A DNA stretch of 64,000 nt from Mucilaginibacter sp. L294. Lineage in GTDB: Bacteria > Bacteroidota > Bacteroidia > Sphingobacteriales > Sphingobacteriaceae. The notes under the pieces were generated by a model that ran no database searches, was not told the DNA's origin, and saw only the letters and a list, made by a program, of their open reading frames with translations. The stretch is taken from NCBI RefSeq assembly GCF_001636615.1, contig NZ_LGEK01000007.1, forward strand, positions 1 through 64,000, written 5' to 3'. How positions within the stretch are numbered: position 1 is the first letter of the stretch; each line of letters begins with the position of its first letter. The translations under genes and the position numbers were made by a program. Positions 8,079 to 15,055 of this stretch are shown here, in pieces.

Positions 8079-9068
8079 ATGTTGTTAGATAACCACGGAA
8101 GAAAGATCAATTACCTGCGGCTGGCCGTTACCGACCGCTGCAACCTGCGCTGCTTTTATTGCATGCCCGAGGATGGATTGAACTGGTTATCGCGTAAGGA
8201 ACTGATGACCGGCGAGGAAATGCTGCAGGCATGTACCTTGCTGGTTAAAATGGGGATAGAGAAGATCCGTATTACCGGCGGGGAGCCTTTTGTGCGGAAA
8301 GATATTATGCAGCTGCTTACAGCGCTTTCTAAACTGGATGGGTTAAAAGAGCTAAGTATTACTACAAACGGTGTTTTAACAGCCCCGCACGTGGCCGAAT
8401 TGAAAGCAATAGGAGTACGATCTGTAAACCTGAGTTTAGATACCCTGGATGCTAACCGCTTTTTTGCCATTACCCGTCGCGATGAGTTTGCCAGCGTGAT
8501 GGAAACCATGCAGCAGCTTTTAAAGCACAATATTGAGGTGAAGATAAACACCGTGGTAATGGCAGGGAAAAACATACAGGATATTATCCCGCTGGTGCAG
8601 CTGACCAAAGAACTGCCGGTAAGTGTGCGTTTCATCGAAGAAATGCCCTTTAATGGCGATGGACATAGTTACAGCGGCATGGTATGGGATTATGTGAGGA
8701 TCTTTGACGAGATCAGGCAATCGTTTCCTGATATTCAGAAAGTGCCCGACCCGCAATTTTCTACTTCATACAACTATCACATACCCGGGCATAAGGGCGG
8801 TATAGGTATTATAGCGGCTTATTCACGTACTTTTTGTGGTACCTGTAACCGTATCCGTATAACGCCGCAGGGCACATTGAAAAATTGCCTTTATGATGAT
8901 GGTGTGCTTAATATAAAAGACCTGATGCGTTTGGGAATGAGCGATGTTAAACTGGAAGAAACTTTACGCGCAGCATTCAACGTACGCGAGAAGGACGGCT
9001 GGGAGGCAGAACGCAAACGTTTGGAGAATCCAAACTTTCATGAATCAATGGCTACCATTGGCGGTTAA
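8079..9068 (+). CDS. moaA: GTP 3',8-cyclase MoaA (molybdopterin biosynthesis)
   Basis: A 329-residue radical-SAM enzyme that converts GTP to 3',8-cyclo-7,8-dihydro-GTP, the first step of the molybdenum cofactor pathway. The N-terminal cluster motif is TDRCNLRCFYC (CX3CX2C). ITGGEPFVR is the SAM-binding GGE motif. The C-terminal second cluster is CGTCNRIRITPQGTLKNC (CX2CX13C). The start at 8079 (MLLDNHGRKINYLRL) fits the family; upstream codons overlap the hairpin. It leads a same-strand run moaA-moeA-moaC-mobA-moeB with gaps of at most 12 bp or overlaps, so one transcript is likely. Confidence 0.97.
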   Translation: MLLDNHGRKINYLRLAVTDRCNLRCFYCMPEDGLNWLSRKELMTGEEMLQACTLLVKMGIEKIRITGGEPFVRKDIMQLLTALSKLDGLKELSITTNGVLTAPHVAELKAIGVRSVNLSLDTLDANRFFAITRRDEFASVMETMQQLLKHNIEVKINTVVMAGKNIQDIIPLVQLTKELPVSVRFIEEMPFNGDGHSYSGMVWDYVRIFDEIRQSFPDIQKVPDPQFSTSYNYHIPGHKGGIGIIAAYSRTFCGTCNRIRITPQGTLKNCLYDDGVLNIKDLMRLGMSDVKLEETLRAAFNVREKDGWEAERKRLENPNFHESMATIGG

Positions 9069-9080
9069 ATCAATCAAACA

Positions 9081-10283
9081 ATGATAACGGTAGAAGAAGC
9101 CGAACGCATCATACTTACCCAGCTAAAAGATTACGGCACCGAAACCGTACCCTTTGAAGATGCGCCTGGTCGCGTTTTGGCCGAAGATATCAGGGCCGAC
9201 CGAGACCTGCCGCCCTACAACCGGGTAACCATGGATGGCATCGCAATAGCGTATAAAGCTATTGAACAAGGCATTACAACATTCAGGGTAAAAGCCACCC
9301 AGGCAGCAGGAGCGCAACCTGTTGATATTAATGATACAGGTGAATGCATCGAGATAATGACCGGCGCGGCTTTAGCAACATCGGTTAATACCATCATCAG
9401 GTATGAAGATCTGGAGATAAAAGACGGTAAAGCAACATTGCTTACAGCCGATATCAAGCAAAGTCAAAATATCCACCAAAAAGGGAAGGATAAGAAACAG
9501 GGCGATGTGGTTGCCGCGGCTAATCAATACATAACGCCCGCTATAATTAGTTTAGCGGCATCAGTAGGGAAAACTCACCTGCTTGTTAAAAAATTGCCTA
9601 AAGTGATGATCATATCGTCGGGTGATGAGCTGGTAGATGTGGCCGATACACCATCAGGCTATCAGATCAGGCGTTCAAATAACTACACTATAAAAGCTGT
9701 TTTAAAACAATACGGGCTTGATGCGGATATGCTGCACATCCCCGATGACCCTGAAATAACCAAACAGCAATTGCAACACTGCCTTGAAAATTACGATGTG
9801 ATATTGTTAAGCGGTGGCATCAGCATGGGCAAATTTGATTATGTGCCGCAGGCTTTAGAAGGCCTGCAGGTGAAAAAGCTGTTTCATAAGGTACAGCAAC
9901 GCCCGGGTAAACCTTTTTGGTTTGGCAGGCATGATAATAGTGCGCTGGTATTCGCGTTCCCTGGTAACCCCGTGGCTACGTTTATGTGCCTGCACCGCTA
10001 TTTTTTAATGTGGCTGAGCACTACACTCGGTTTGCCCGTAAAAACCCCCGTGTACGCGCAATTAGTCCACGATTTTATTTTTATACCGCCGTTAAAATAC
10101 TTTCTACAAGTAAAGCTTAACTTTACAGAGCAAGGCGTTTTATCGGCACAACCCATTGAAGGTAATGGCTCGGGCGATTTTGCTAACTTAGCTGATACTG
10201 ATGCGTTTATGGAGCTGCCTTTGGAGCGGGATGAGTTTAAGGCAGGAGAGGTGTTTAAAGTGCACTTATTTAAATCGCTGTAA
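9081..10283 (+). CDS. moeA: Molybdopterin molybdotransferase MoeA
   Basis: 400 residues, the usual length. It inserts molybdate into adenylylated molybdopterin. Seen are the N-terminal YNRVTMDGIAI, the central MPT-binding SSGDELV, then LLSGGISMGKFDYVPQAL and FAFPGNPVATFMCLHRY, and a C-terminal beta domain. The start lies 12 bp after moaA. No separate MogA/MoaB adenylyltransferase gene occurs in this window, so that activity must come from elsewhere in the genome. Confidence 0.95.
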   Translation: MITVEEAERIILTQLKDYGTETVPFEDAPGRVLAEDIRADRDLPPYNRVTMDGIAIAYKAIEQGITTFRVKATQAAGAQPVDINDTGECIEIMTGAALATSVNTIIRYEDLEIKDGKATLLTADIKQSQNIHQKGKDKKQGDVVAAANQYITPAIISLAASVGKTHLLVKKLPKVMIISSGDELVDVADTPSGYQIRRSNNYTIKAVLKQYGLDADMLHIPDDPEITKQQLQHCLENYDVILLSGGISMGKFDYVPQALEGLQVKKLFHKVQQRPGKPFWFGRHDNSALVFAFPGNPVATFMCLHRYFLMWLSTTLGLPVKTPVYAQLVHDFIFIPPLKYFLQVKLNFTEQGVLSAQPIEGNGSGDFANLADTDAFMELPLERDEFKAGEVFKVHLFKSL

Positions 10284-10295
10284 TCAAATAAATCT

Positions 10296-10775
10296 GTGGA
10301 ACCAAACTTTAGTCATTTAGATAAAAACGATAACCCTACGATGGTTGATGTATCAGCAAAAGCGGTTACACACCGCACAGCTACTGCGCGCAGTATTGTG
10401 ATATTGCCCCATGACGTATTGGCGCATCTGGTGGATGGTAACCTGCAAACCAAAAAAGGGTCGGTGTTTCAAACGGCTATCATAGCCGGTATTATGGCTG
10501 CCAAAAAAACCGGCGACCTGATACCGCTTTGTCACTCGCTTGGTATGGATAACTGCAAGGTTACTATTGAGTTATCAGGCCAAAATGAAGTGATTGTTGA
10601 ATGCACGGCAAGCATCACAGCCAAAACAGGTGTAGAGATGGAAGCATTGGTTGGTGCATCCATAGCGGCTTTAACCGTCTACGATATGTGTAAGGCCATG
10701 AGCCATGATATTGTGATAAAAGAAACCAAACTGATCTCAAAAACAGGAGGTAAGCGTGACTTTAAACGAACATAA
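10296..10775 (+). CDS. moaC: Cyclic pyranopterin monophosphate synthase MoaC
   Basis: 159 residues from a GTG start at 10296. It rearranges the MoaA product to cyclic pyranopterin monophosphate. Signatures are PLCHSLGMDNCKV and TGVEMEALVGASIAALTVYD followed by MCKAMSHD. It overlaps the next gene by 20 bp in a different frame, indicating translational coupling. Confidence 0.95.
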   Translation: MEPNFSHLDKNDNPTMVDVSAKAVTHRTATARSIVILPHDVLAHLVDGNLQTKKGSVFQTAIIAGIMAAKKTGDLIPLCHSLGMDNCKVTIELSGQNEVIVECTASITAKTGVEMEALVGASIAALTVYDMCKAMSHDIVIKETKLISKTGGKRDFKRT

Positions 10776-11937
10776 AAAGCATACCAATATTGCCCGCCCT
10801 GCCATGGGCAACTTTGCCCGGAACGAATGGGCTATACTGGGTGGGCCATGCACAGTTATTAAATTTCTGGCAGACCAGGTGATCACAGCGTTATCGTCCG
10901 AATACCTGTGTGCCTATGCCGATACCTCGCATAACGATGATATGGTGGGCATGCCGGGCAAATTGGCAAGTGGTGCAGCGTTGGAGTATACTGATCAGCT
11001 CAATCACAGTCAGCTGAATTATAAAGCGGCCTTAAATCCGTTTAAACAACGCGAACTATTTTCTGCAATGGACCTGGTATTGGTTAACGGCAACCATCAA
11101 CCGGCCGCCGCGCAGGTAGTTATTATCGATGCAAACAAAAAGGCATCCCTACAGCGCAGGCTTCAGCAACTGACCAATGTGCAACTTTTTCTGTTTGCTG
11201 ATAATGCAGAAGGCGTGTTTGATTATTTACAGGAAGCCATCCCCAATTGGGAGCAGGTACCGGTATTAAGCTTAAATAATGATACCCGGCAGATCATTGA
11301 GTTTTTCAAAACCAAATTGCAACAAGCCAAACCTATTTTAAACGGATTGGTATTGGCCGGGGGTAAAAGTACTCGCATGGGTTTTGATAAAGGAGAAGTA
11401 AACTGGTACGGTAAAGAACAACGTTACCACATGGCCGACCTGCTGAAAAAACATTGCACCCAGGTTTATATTTCCTGCCGGGATGAGGAGCAGCGGAAGG
11501 GGATGAACGCCGATTATTTAAGTCTGCCCGATACCTTTACGGGGTTAGGCCCTTATGGGGCGATTTTGTCCGCCTTTCGCCAAGAACCGGATTCAGCATG
11601 GCTGGTTATAGCTTGCGACCTGCCTTTGGTGGATGCCGATGTGATACAGCATCTGGTAGATAACCGTAACACAGCTACTATCGCGACGGCTTATAAAAGC
11701 GATTATAAAGACTTCCCTGAACCATTGATAACTATTTATGAACCAAAAAGTTATCCCGTGTTACTTCAATATTTAGCGCAGGGGTATTCCTGCCCGCGCA
11801 AGGTGCTTATTAACAGCGATGTTACCGTGCTGGAATCGCCTAATGCTGATGCTTTAGCTAATGTAAACACGCCCGAAGAACTGGAGCGGATAAAGCGCAT
11901 CCTCCATCAAAAAATTGCCACAAATAATGCATCCTGA
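10756..11937 (+). CDS. mobA: MobA-type nucleotidyltransferase with an N-terminal MobB-like domain
   Basis: 393 residues from a GTG start inside the end of moaC. An AGGAGG stretch 5 bp upstream is unusual for this phylum but is also moaC coding sequence. Residues about 20-180 resemble a MobB-like module whose nucleotide loop is degenerate (AILGGPCTVIKFLAD, lacking GKT/S). Residues 200-212 (LAGGKSTRMGFDK) start a canonical MobA domain, with GLGPYGAILSAF and ACDLPLVD (metal-binding Asp). MobA attaches GMP to Mo-molybdopterin. The fused domain may act as an adaptor rather than a GTPase. MobA assignment is firm; the N-terminal domain is an inference from position and size. Confidence 0.85.
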   Translation: MTLNEHKKHTNIARPAMGNFARNEWAILGGPCTVIKFLADQVITALSSEYLCAYADTSHNDDMVGMPGKLASGAALEYTDQLNHSQLNYKAALNPFKQRELFSAMDLVLVNGNHQPAAAQVVIIDANKKASLQRRLQQLTNVQLFLFADNAEGVFDYLQEAIPNWEQVPVLSLNNDTRQIIEFFKTKLQQAKPILNGLVLAGGKSTRMGFDKGEVNWYGKEQRYHMADLLKKHCTQVYISCRDEEQRKGMNADYLSLPDTFTGLGPYGAILSAFRQEPDSAWLVIACDLPLVDADVIQHLVDNRNTATIATAYKSDYKDFPEPLITIYEPKSYPVLLQYLAQGYSCPRKVLINSDVTVLESPNADALANVNTPEELERIKRILHQKIATNNAS

Positions 11938-12982
11938 TCTGTTGCGATATAGTTGCCAGGTGGCGTTACCCGGTTTTGGTGAAGCGGCACAACAACTTTT
12001 AAAGCAAGCCAAAGTGCTGATAGTAGGTGCAGGCGGACTTGGTTGCCCGGCAGCGCAATACCTGGCATCAAGCGGTGTGGGTACTATTGGTATTGCCGAT
12101 TTTGATATCGTATCCGTAAGTAATCTGCACAGGCAGGTGTTGTATAATCCAACAGATGCAGGGCAGCTAAAGGCCGAGGTTGCTTGTAAAAGACTGCAGG
12201 AACAAAATCCGGATATTACGATGGTGCCTATTACCTACAAGATAACTTCAGCTAACGCAATGCAAATTATTGATAGTTATGACATTATAGTAGATGGCAC
12301 CGATAATTTTGAGACACGCTATTTATTGAACGATGCGGCAGTGCTAACAGGTAAACCTATAGTGTATGGTGCTATTTACCAGTTTGAAGGCCAGGTTGCC
12401 GTTTGGAATGCCCGTAACAATGACGGCAGCTATTCGCCCAACTATCGCGACCTATACCCGCAGGTAGATGCCACACAGGTGCCTAATTGCTCGGTAGGTG
12501 GCGTGATGCCAACGCTGGCCGGGATAATTGGTTGTATGCAGGCTAATGAAGTTATAAAGCTTATTACAAATAGTGGTGAGCCTCTTGTTGGCAAAGTATT
12601 GTTGTTTGATGCCCAAACCATGCAAAGCAGGGTGATCAAAATTGGCGCATCAACCAAAGTCAAAATCACCGCTTTGCAGCGGAGCGTGGAAATTTCAACT
12701 ATTACTGCTAAAGCGGCGAAAGAAGGTTTGGCAAACAATACATTAGAATTGGTTGACGTACGCACCGACCAGGAGCGTGACGAATTTGACATAGGCGGGA
12801 TACACTTTGAACTTGATGAAGTAGAAGATAACCTGGATGAATTTAAGCCCGGCAAAACCTATGTATTTTATTGTTCGTCAGGCAAAAGGAGTGGAGAAGC
12901 TGTAAAATTACTTCAACAGAAATTACCAGGTGTTATAGCGTATTCTTTGGAAGGCGGCTTAGGCAACTGGAACCGGGATTAA
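11927..12982 (+). CDS. moeB: MoeB/ThiF-family adenylyltransferase with C-terminal rhodanese domain
   Basis: 351 residues from the ATG at 11927, overlapping mobA by 11 bp. The N-terminal E1-like fold has VGAGGLGCPAAQYL (34-39 nucleotide loop), DFDIVSVSNLHRQ, VDGTDNFETRYLLND and VPNCSVGGVM (Cys188). The C-terminal rhodanese part (from about 272) has LVDVRTDQERDEFDI and FYCSSGKRSGEA with Cys316. It adenylates the MoaD C-terminus and could pass sulfur via the rhodanese cysteine. The zinc cysteines of E. coli-type MoeB are absent: NYRD replaces the usual CYRC. Because moaD is encoded next door, a molybdopterin role is likelier than thiamine. Confidence 0.9.
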   Translation: MHPDLLRYSCQVALPGFGEAAQQLLKQAKVLIVGAGGLGCPAAQYLASSGVGTIGIADFDIVSVSNLHRQVLYNPTDAGQLKAEVACKRLQEQNPDITMVPITYKITSANAMQIIDSYDIIVDGTDNFETRYLLNDAAVLTGKPIVYGAIYQFEGQVAVWNARNNDGSYSPNYRDLYPQVDATQVPNCSVGGVMPTLAGIIGCMQANEVIKLITNSGEPLVGKVLLFDAQTMQSRVIKIGASTKVKITALQRSVEISTITAKAAKEGLANNTLELVDVRTDQERDEFDIGGIHFELDEVEDNLDEFKPGKTYVFYCSSGKRSGEAVKLLQQKLPGVIAYSLEGGLGNWNRD

Positions 12983-12984
12983 GC

Positions 12985-13066
12985 GGATTTGTACGATTAA
13001 TACGATTTTGATTTGCATAGCCATCACTGTAATCAAATCACTAAATCTGCTCAATCGTACAAATCC
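12985..13066. repeat. Palindromic spacer between convergent moeB and moaE
   Basis: GGATTTGTACGATT (12985-12998) is exactly complementary to AATCGTACAAATCC (13053-13066). A second inner pair, TGATTTG with CAAATCA, lies between. The 82 bp block fills nearly the entire gap, so it is probably a bidirectional transcription end or a small palindromic repeat. It lacks a classical poly-T tract. Confidence 0.7.
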
Positions 13067-13070
13067 CGGT

Positions 13071-13490
13071 TTATGGATGCGCTGCTACCCAAACTTCGCC
13101 ATCCTCAAAAAATTCTTTTTTCCAGATAGGTACAGTTTGTTTCAGGGTGTCGATGATATATCGGCAGGCCTCAAAAGCGGCGTCGCGATGCGCGGCGGAT
13201 ACGGCTATGATAACCGGAATTTCACCAACCTGCAGTGTGCCGGTTCGATGATGTACAAGCACTTTTTGTACCGGCCATTGTTTAAATGCTTGTTTAGATA
13301 TCTTATTTATTTCATTGATAGCCATTTTGTTATATGCTTCGAACTCAAGTTTTAATACAGTCTTGCCTTTGGTAGCATTACGCACGGTGCCGATAAAAAC
13401 ATCTATCCCACCAGAGTCGGGCGACATCACCCAATCAATGCAGGATTGTATATTTAAAGGTTCGGTATGTATCTCTATCTGGGTTTGCAT
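13071..13490 (-). CDS. moaE: Molybdopterin synthase catalytic subunit MoaE
   Basis: 139 residues. Seen are GGIDVFIGTVRN near the N-terminus, LEFEAYNKMA, VLVHHRTGTLQVGE and the C-terminal VPIWKKEFFEDGEVWV with the active-site Lys. It transfers sulfur from thiocarboxylated MoaD to cyclic pyranopterin monophosphate. Its ATG directly follows the moaD stop codon, so the two subunits are translationally linked. Transcription opposes the moaA-moeB run. Confidence 0.96.
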   Translation of the reverse strand: MQTQIEIHTEPLNIQSCIDWVMSPDSGGIDVFIGTVRNATKGKTVLKLEFEAYNKMAINEINKISKQAFKQWPVQKVLVHHRTGTLQVGEIPVIIAVSAAHRDAAFEACRYIIDTLKQTVPIWKKEFFEDGEVWVAAHP

Positions 13491-13733
13491 TTATCCTCCA
13501 CTTACTGGTGGTATGATGGCCACCTCATCACGTTCGGTAATAACAAGATTGCTTTCTGCATATTCGTTATTCACGGCTACCATATAGCTGGCAAGTTGCT
13601 TTAGTTTAGGATATCTTTCTTCAAGCGATGCTTTAAGTTCAGCAATTGTCGCAGCATCACTTAGTTGAATTGTAACCTTTGAAGCCCCAAATATGTCTTT
13701 TGCAATGCCGAATGCCAGTATATTGATCTCCAT
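13491..13733 (-). CDS. moaD: Molybdopterin synthase sulfur carrier subunit MoaD
   Basis: An 80-residue ubiquitin-fold protein ending in PPVSGG. The terminal Gly-Gly is adenylated by MoeB and thiocarboxylated. Length and the EVAIIPPVSGG tail are diagnostic. The stop codon abuts the moaE start. It is divergent from fdhD with a 109 bp gap. Confidence 0.95.
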   Translation of the reverse strand: MEINILAFGIAKDIFGASKVTIQLSDAATIAELKASLEERYPKLKQLASYMVAVNNEYAESNLVITERDEVAIIPPVSGG

Positions 13734-13831
13734 AATTTATCCCTGTTACAAATATGCAACAATCTTGTTCATAACATAAATTAACATGCTTTGGTTGCGG
13801 TAAAATCAGAACAATCTTTACTGCCAAATTG

Positions 13832-13839
13832 TATATTTG
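13832..13839 (+). promoter_or_regulatory. Candidate -7 element for fdhD
   Basis: TATATTTG matches the Bacteroidota -7 consensus TAnnTTTG. It ends three bases before the fdhD ATG (13843), so transcription would begin at or next to the start codon, giving a leaderless or nearly leaderless mRNA. I see no TTG at the usual -33 spacing. Confidence 0.45.
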
Positions 13840-13842
13840 ATT

Positions 13843-14718
13843 ATGGCCAATAACGCTGTTCAGCAAATACAGGTTACCCGGGTAATAGATGGTGCCAGCG
13901 AAGAAATATCTGATGCTATTGCTATCGAAGAACCTTTAGAGATCCGTTTAGAGCACGGCCCTGCAGGCGAACGCAAAGTGCAGAATATCTCTGTTACTAT
14001 GCGTACGCCCGGCAATGATGCAGAGCTGGCTACAGGCTTTTTGTTCACCGAAGGCATCATTAAAAATATTCAGGATATCCAAACCGCAGCGCACTGTTTC
14101 ATAGCCTGTGCTGAAAACCGGGAAAATGTGATACAGGTTAGCCTGGCCGAAAATGTAACTCCACACCTCCAAAATACCGAACGCAATTTTTACACTACAT
14201 CAAGCTGCGGGGTGTGCGGCAAAGGTTCAATAAACGCTATACGTACAGTTGGTAATTATATTGATATACAGAAAGATATAAATTCTATCTCAATAGAAAC
14301 GCTAACCGGATTTCCGGATAAATTACGCCTCCATCAAAAGGTATTTGCAGATACGGGGGGCCTTCATGCCTCAGCTTTGTTTACACCGGAGGGTGAATTA
14401 CTATTACTCCGCGAGGATGTAGGCCGGCACAACGCTTTAGATAAACTGATCGGCGCTGCTATCAAACAACAAAGCTTACCACTTGATAAAACGGTGTTGC
14501 TATTAAGCGGCCGCGCCAGTTTTGAATTGATACAGAAGGCCGCCATGGCAGGCATTAATATTATTGCAGCGGTTGGAGCACCATCAAGTTTGGCGGTGCA
14601 GCTGGCACAGGAGTTTAACATTACACTGGCCGGCTTTCTGCGCGGGCAGCGATTTAATATTTATACAGCGCCACAGCGCATTTTAATACCCAGCTATGAA
14701 AATTCGTATCAAAAATAA
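13843..14718 (+). CDS. fdhD: Formate dehydrogenase accessory sulfurtransferase FdhD
   Basis: 291 residues from the ATG at 13843. FdhD carries sulfur from a cysteine desulfurase to the molybdenum cofactor before insertion into FdhF-type enzymes. The catalytic pair is in TTSSCGVCGKGSI (Cys122, Cys125). TGGLHASALF and REDVGRHNALDKLIG are family blocks. It overlaps the following small gene by 23 bp, and that gene overlaps the FdhF/YdeP oxidoreductase by 8 bp, so all three are probably made together and the oxidoreductase is the likely client. Confidence 0.95.
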   Translation: MANNAVQQIQVTRVIDGASEEISDAIAIEEPLEIRLEHGPAGERKVQNISVTMRTPGNDAELATGFLFTEGIIKNIQDIQTAAHCFIACAENRENVIQVSLAENVTPHLQNTERNFYTTSSCGVCGKGSINAIRTVGNYIDIQKDINSISIETLTGFPDKLRLHQKVFADTGGLHASALFTPEGELLLLREDVGRHNALDKLIGAAIKQQSLPLDKTVLLLSGRASFELIQKAAMAGINIIAAVGAPSSLAVQLAQEFNITLAGFLRGQRFNIYTAPQRILIPSYENSYQK

Positions 14719-15055
14719 CGGACTGCGATACAGGCTTACCCGCAGCGAAGTAGCGGCATTTGCCCATGATGGTATCTTTAAAGAAAAAGTACAGATAGGC
14801 GACGATTCGCTTATCTACATTTTGCAGCGTACAGCAGAGGTACAGCTTTCAGCATCGTTTAAAAATAACATTATTACCATGTTAGTGCCCGAAAGCGTGG
14901 CAGACGAATGGACAAATACCGACCAGGTAGGGTTTAAAGCCAAACAGGATGATACGGAATTATTAGTAGAGAAGGATTTTACCTGCCTGGATGATGTAGA
15001 CGAAGACCAGAGCGATAATTACCCCAACCCATTAGCCGCTAAAAACCATGAGTAA
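14696..15055 (+). CDS. Small conserved protein between fdhD and its oxidoreductase (unknown)
   Basis: 119 residues from the ATG at 14696 (MKIRIKNNGLRYRLTRSEVA). It has no signal peptide, membrane segment or cysteine pair, a predicted beta-rich start and an acidic tail (DDVDEDQSDN). It may belong to the family Pfam lists as DUF7009; this is from memory and unchecked. Both ends overlap the flanking molybdoenzyme genes, which supports a maturation or subunit role, but no function can be assigned from sequence. Confidence 0.8.
   Translation: MKIRIKNNGLRYRLTRSEVAAFAHDGIFKEKVQIGDDSLIYILQRTAEVQLSASFKNNIITMLVPESVADEWTNTDQVGFKAKQDDTELLVEKDFTCLDDVDEDQSDNYPNPLAAKNHE

Noticed and set aside
10746-10751. 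Functional Shine-Dalgarno AGGAGG for mobA
   Set aside because: It encodes part of the conserved MoaC C-terminus and this phylum rarely relies on such sites, so its role is uncertain.
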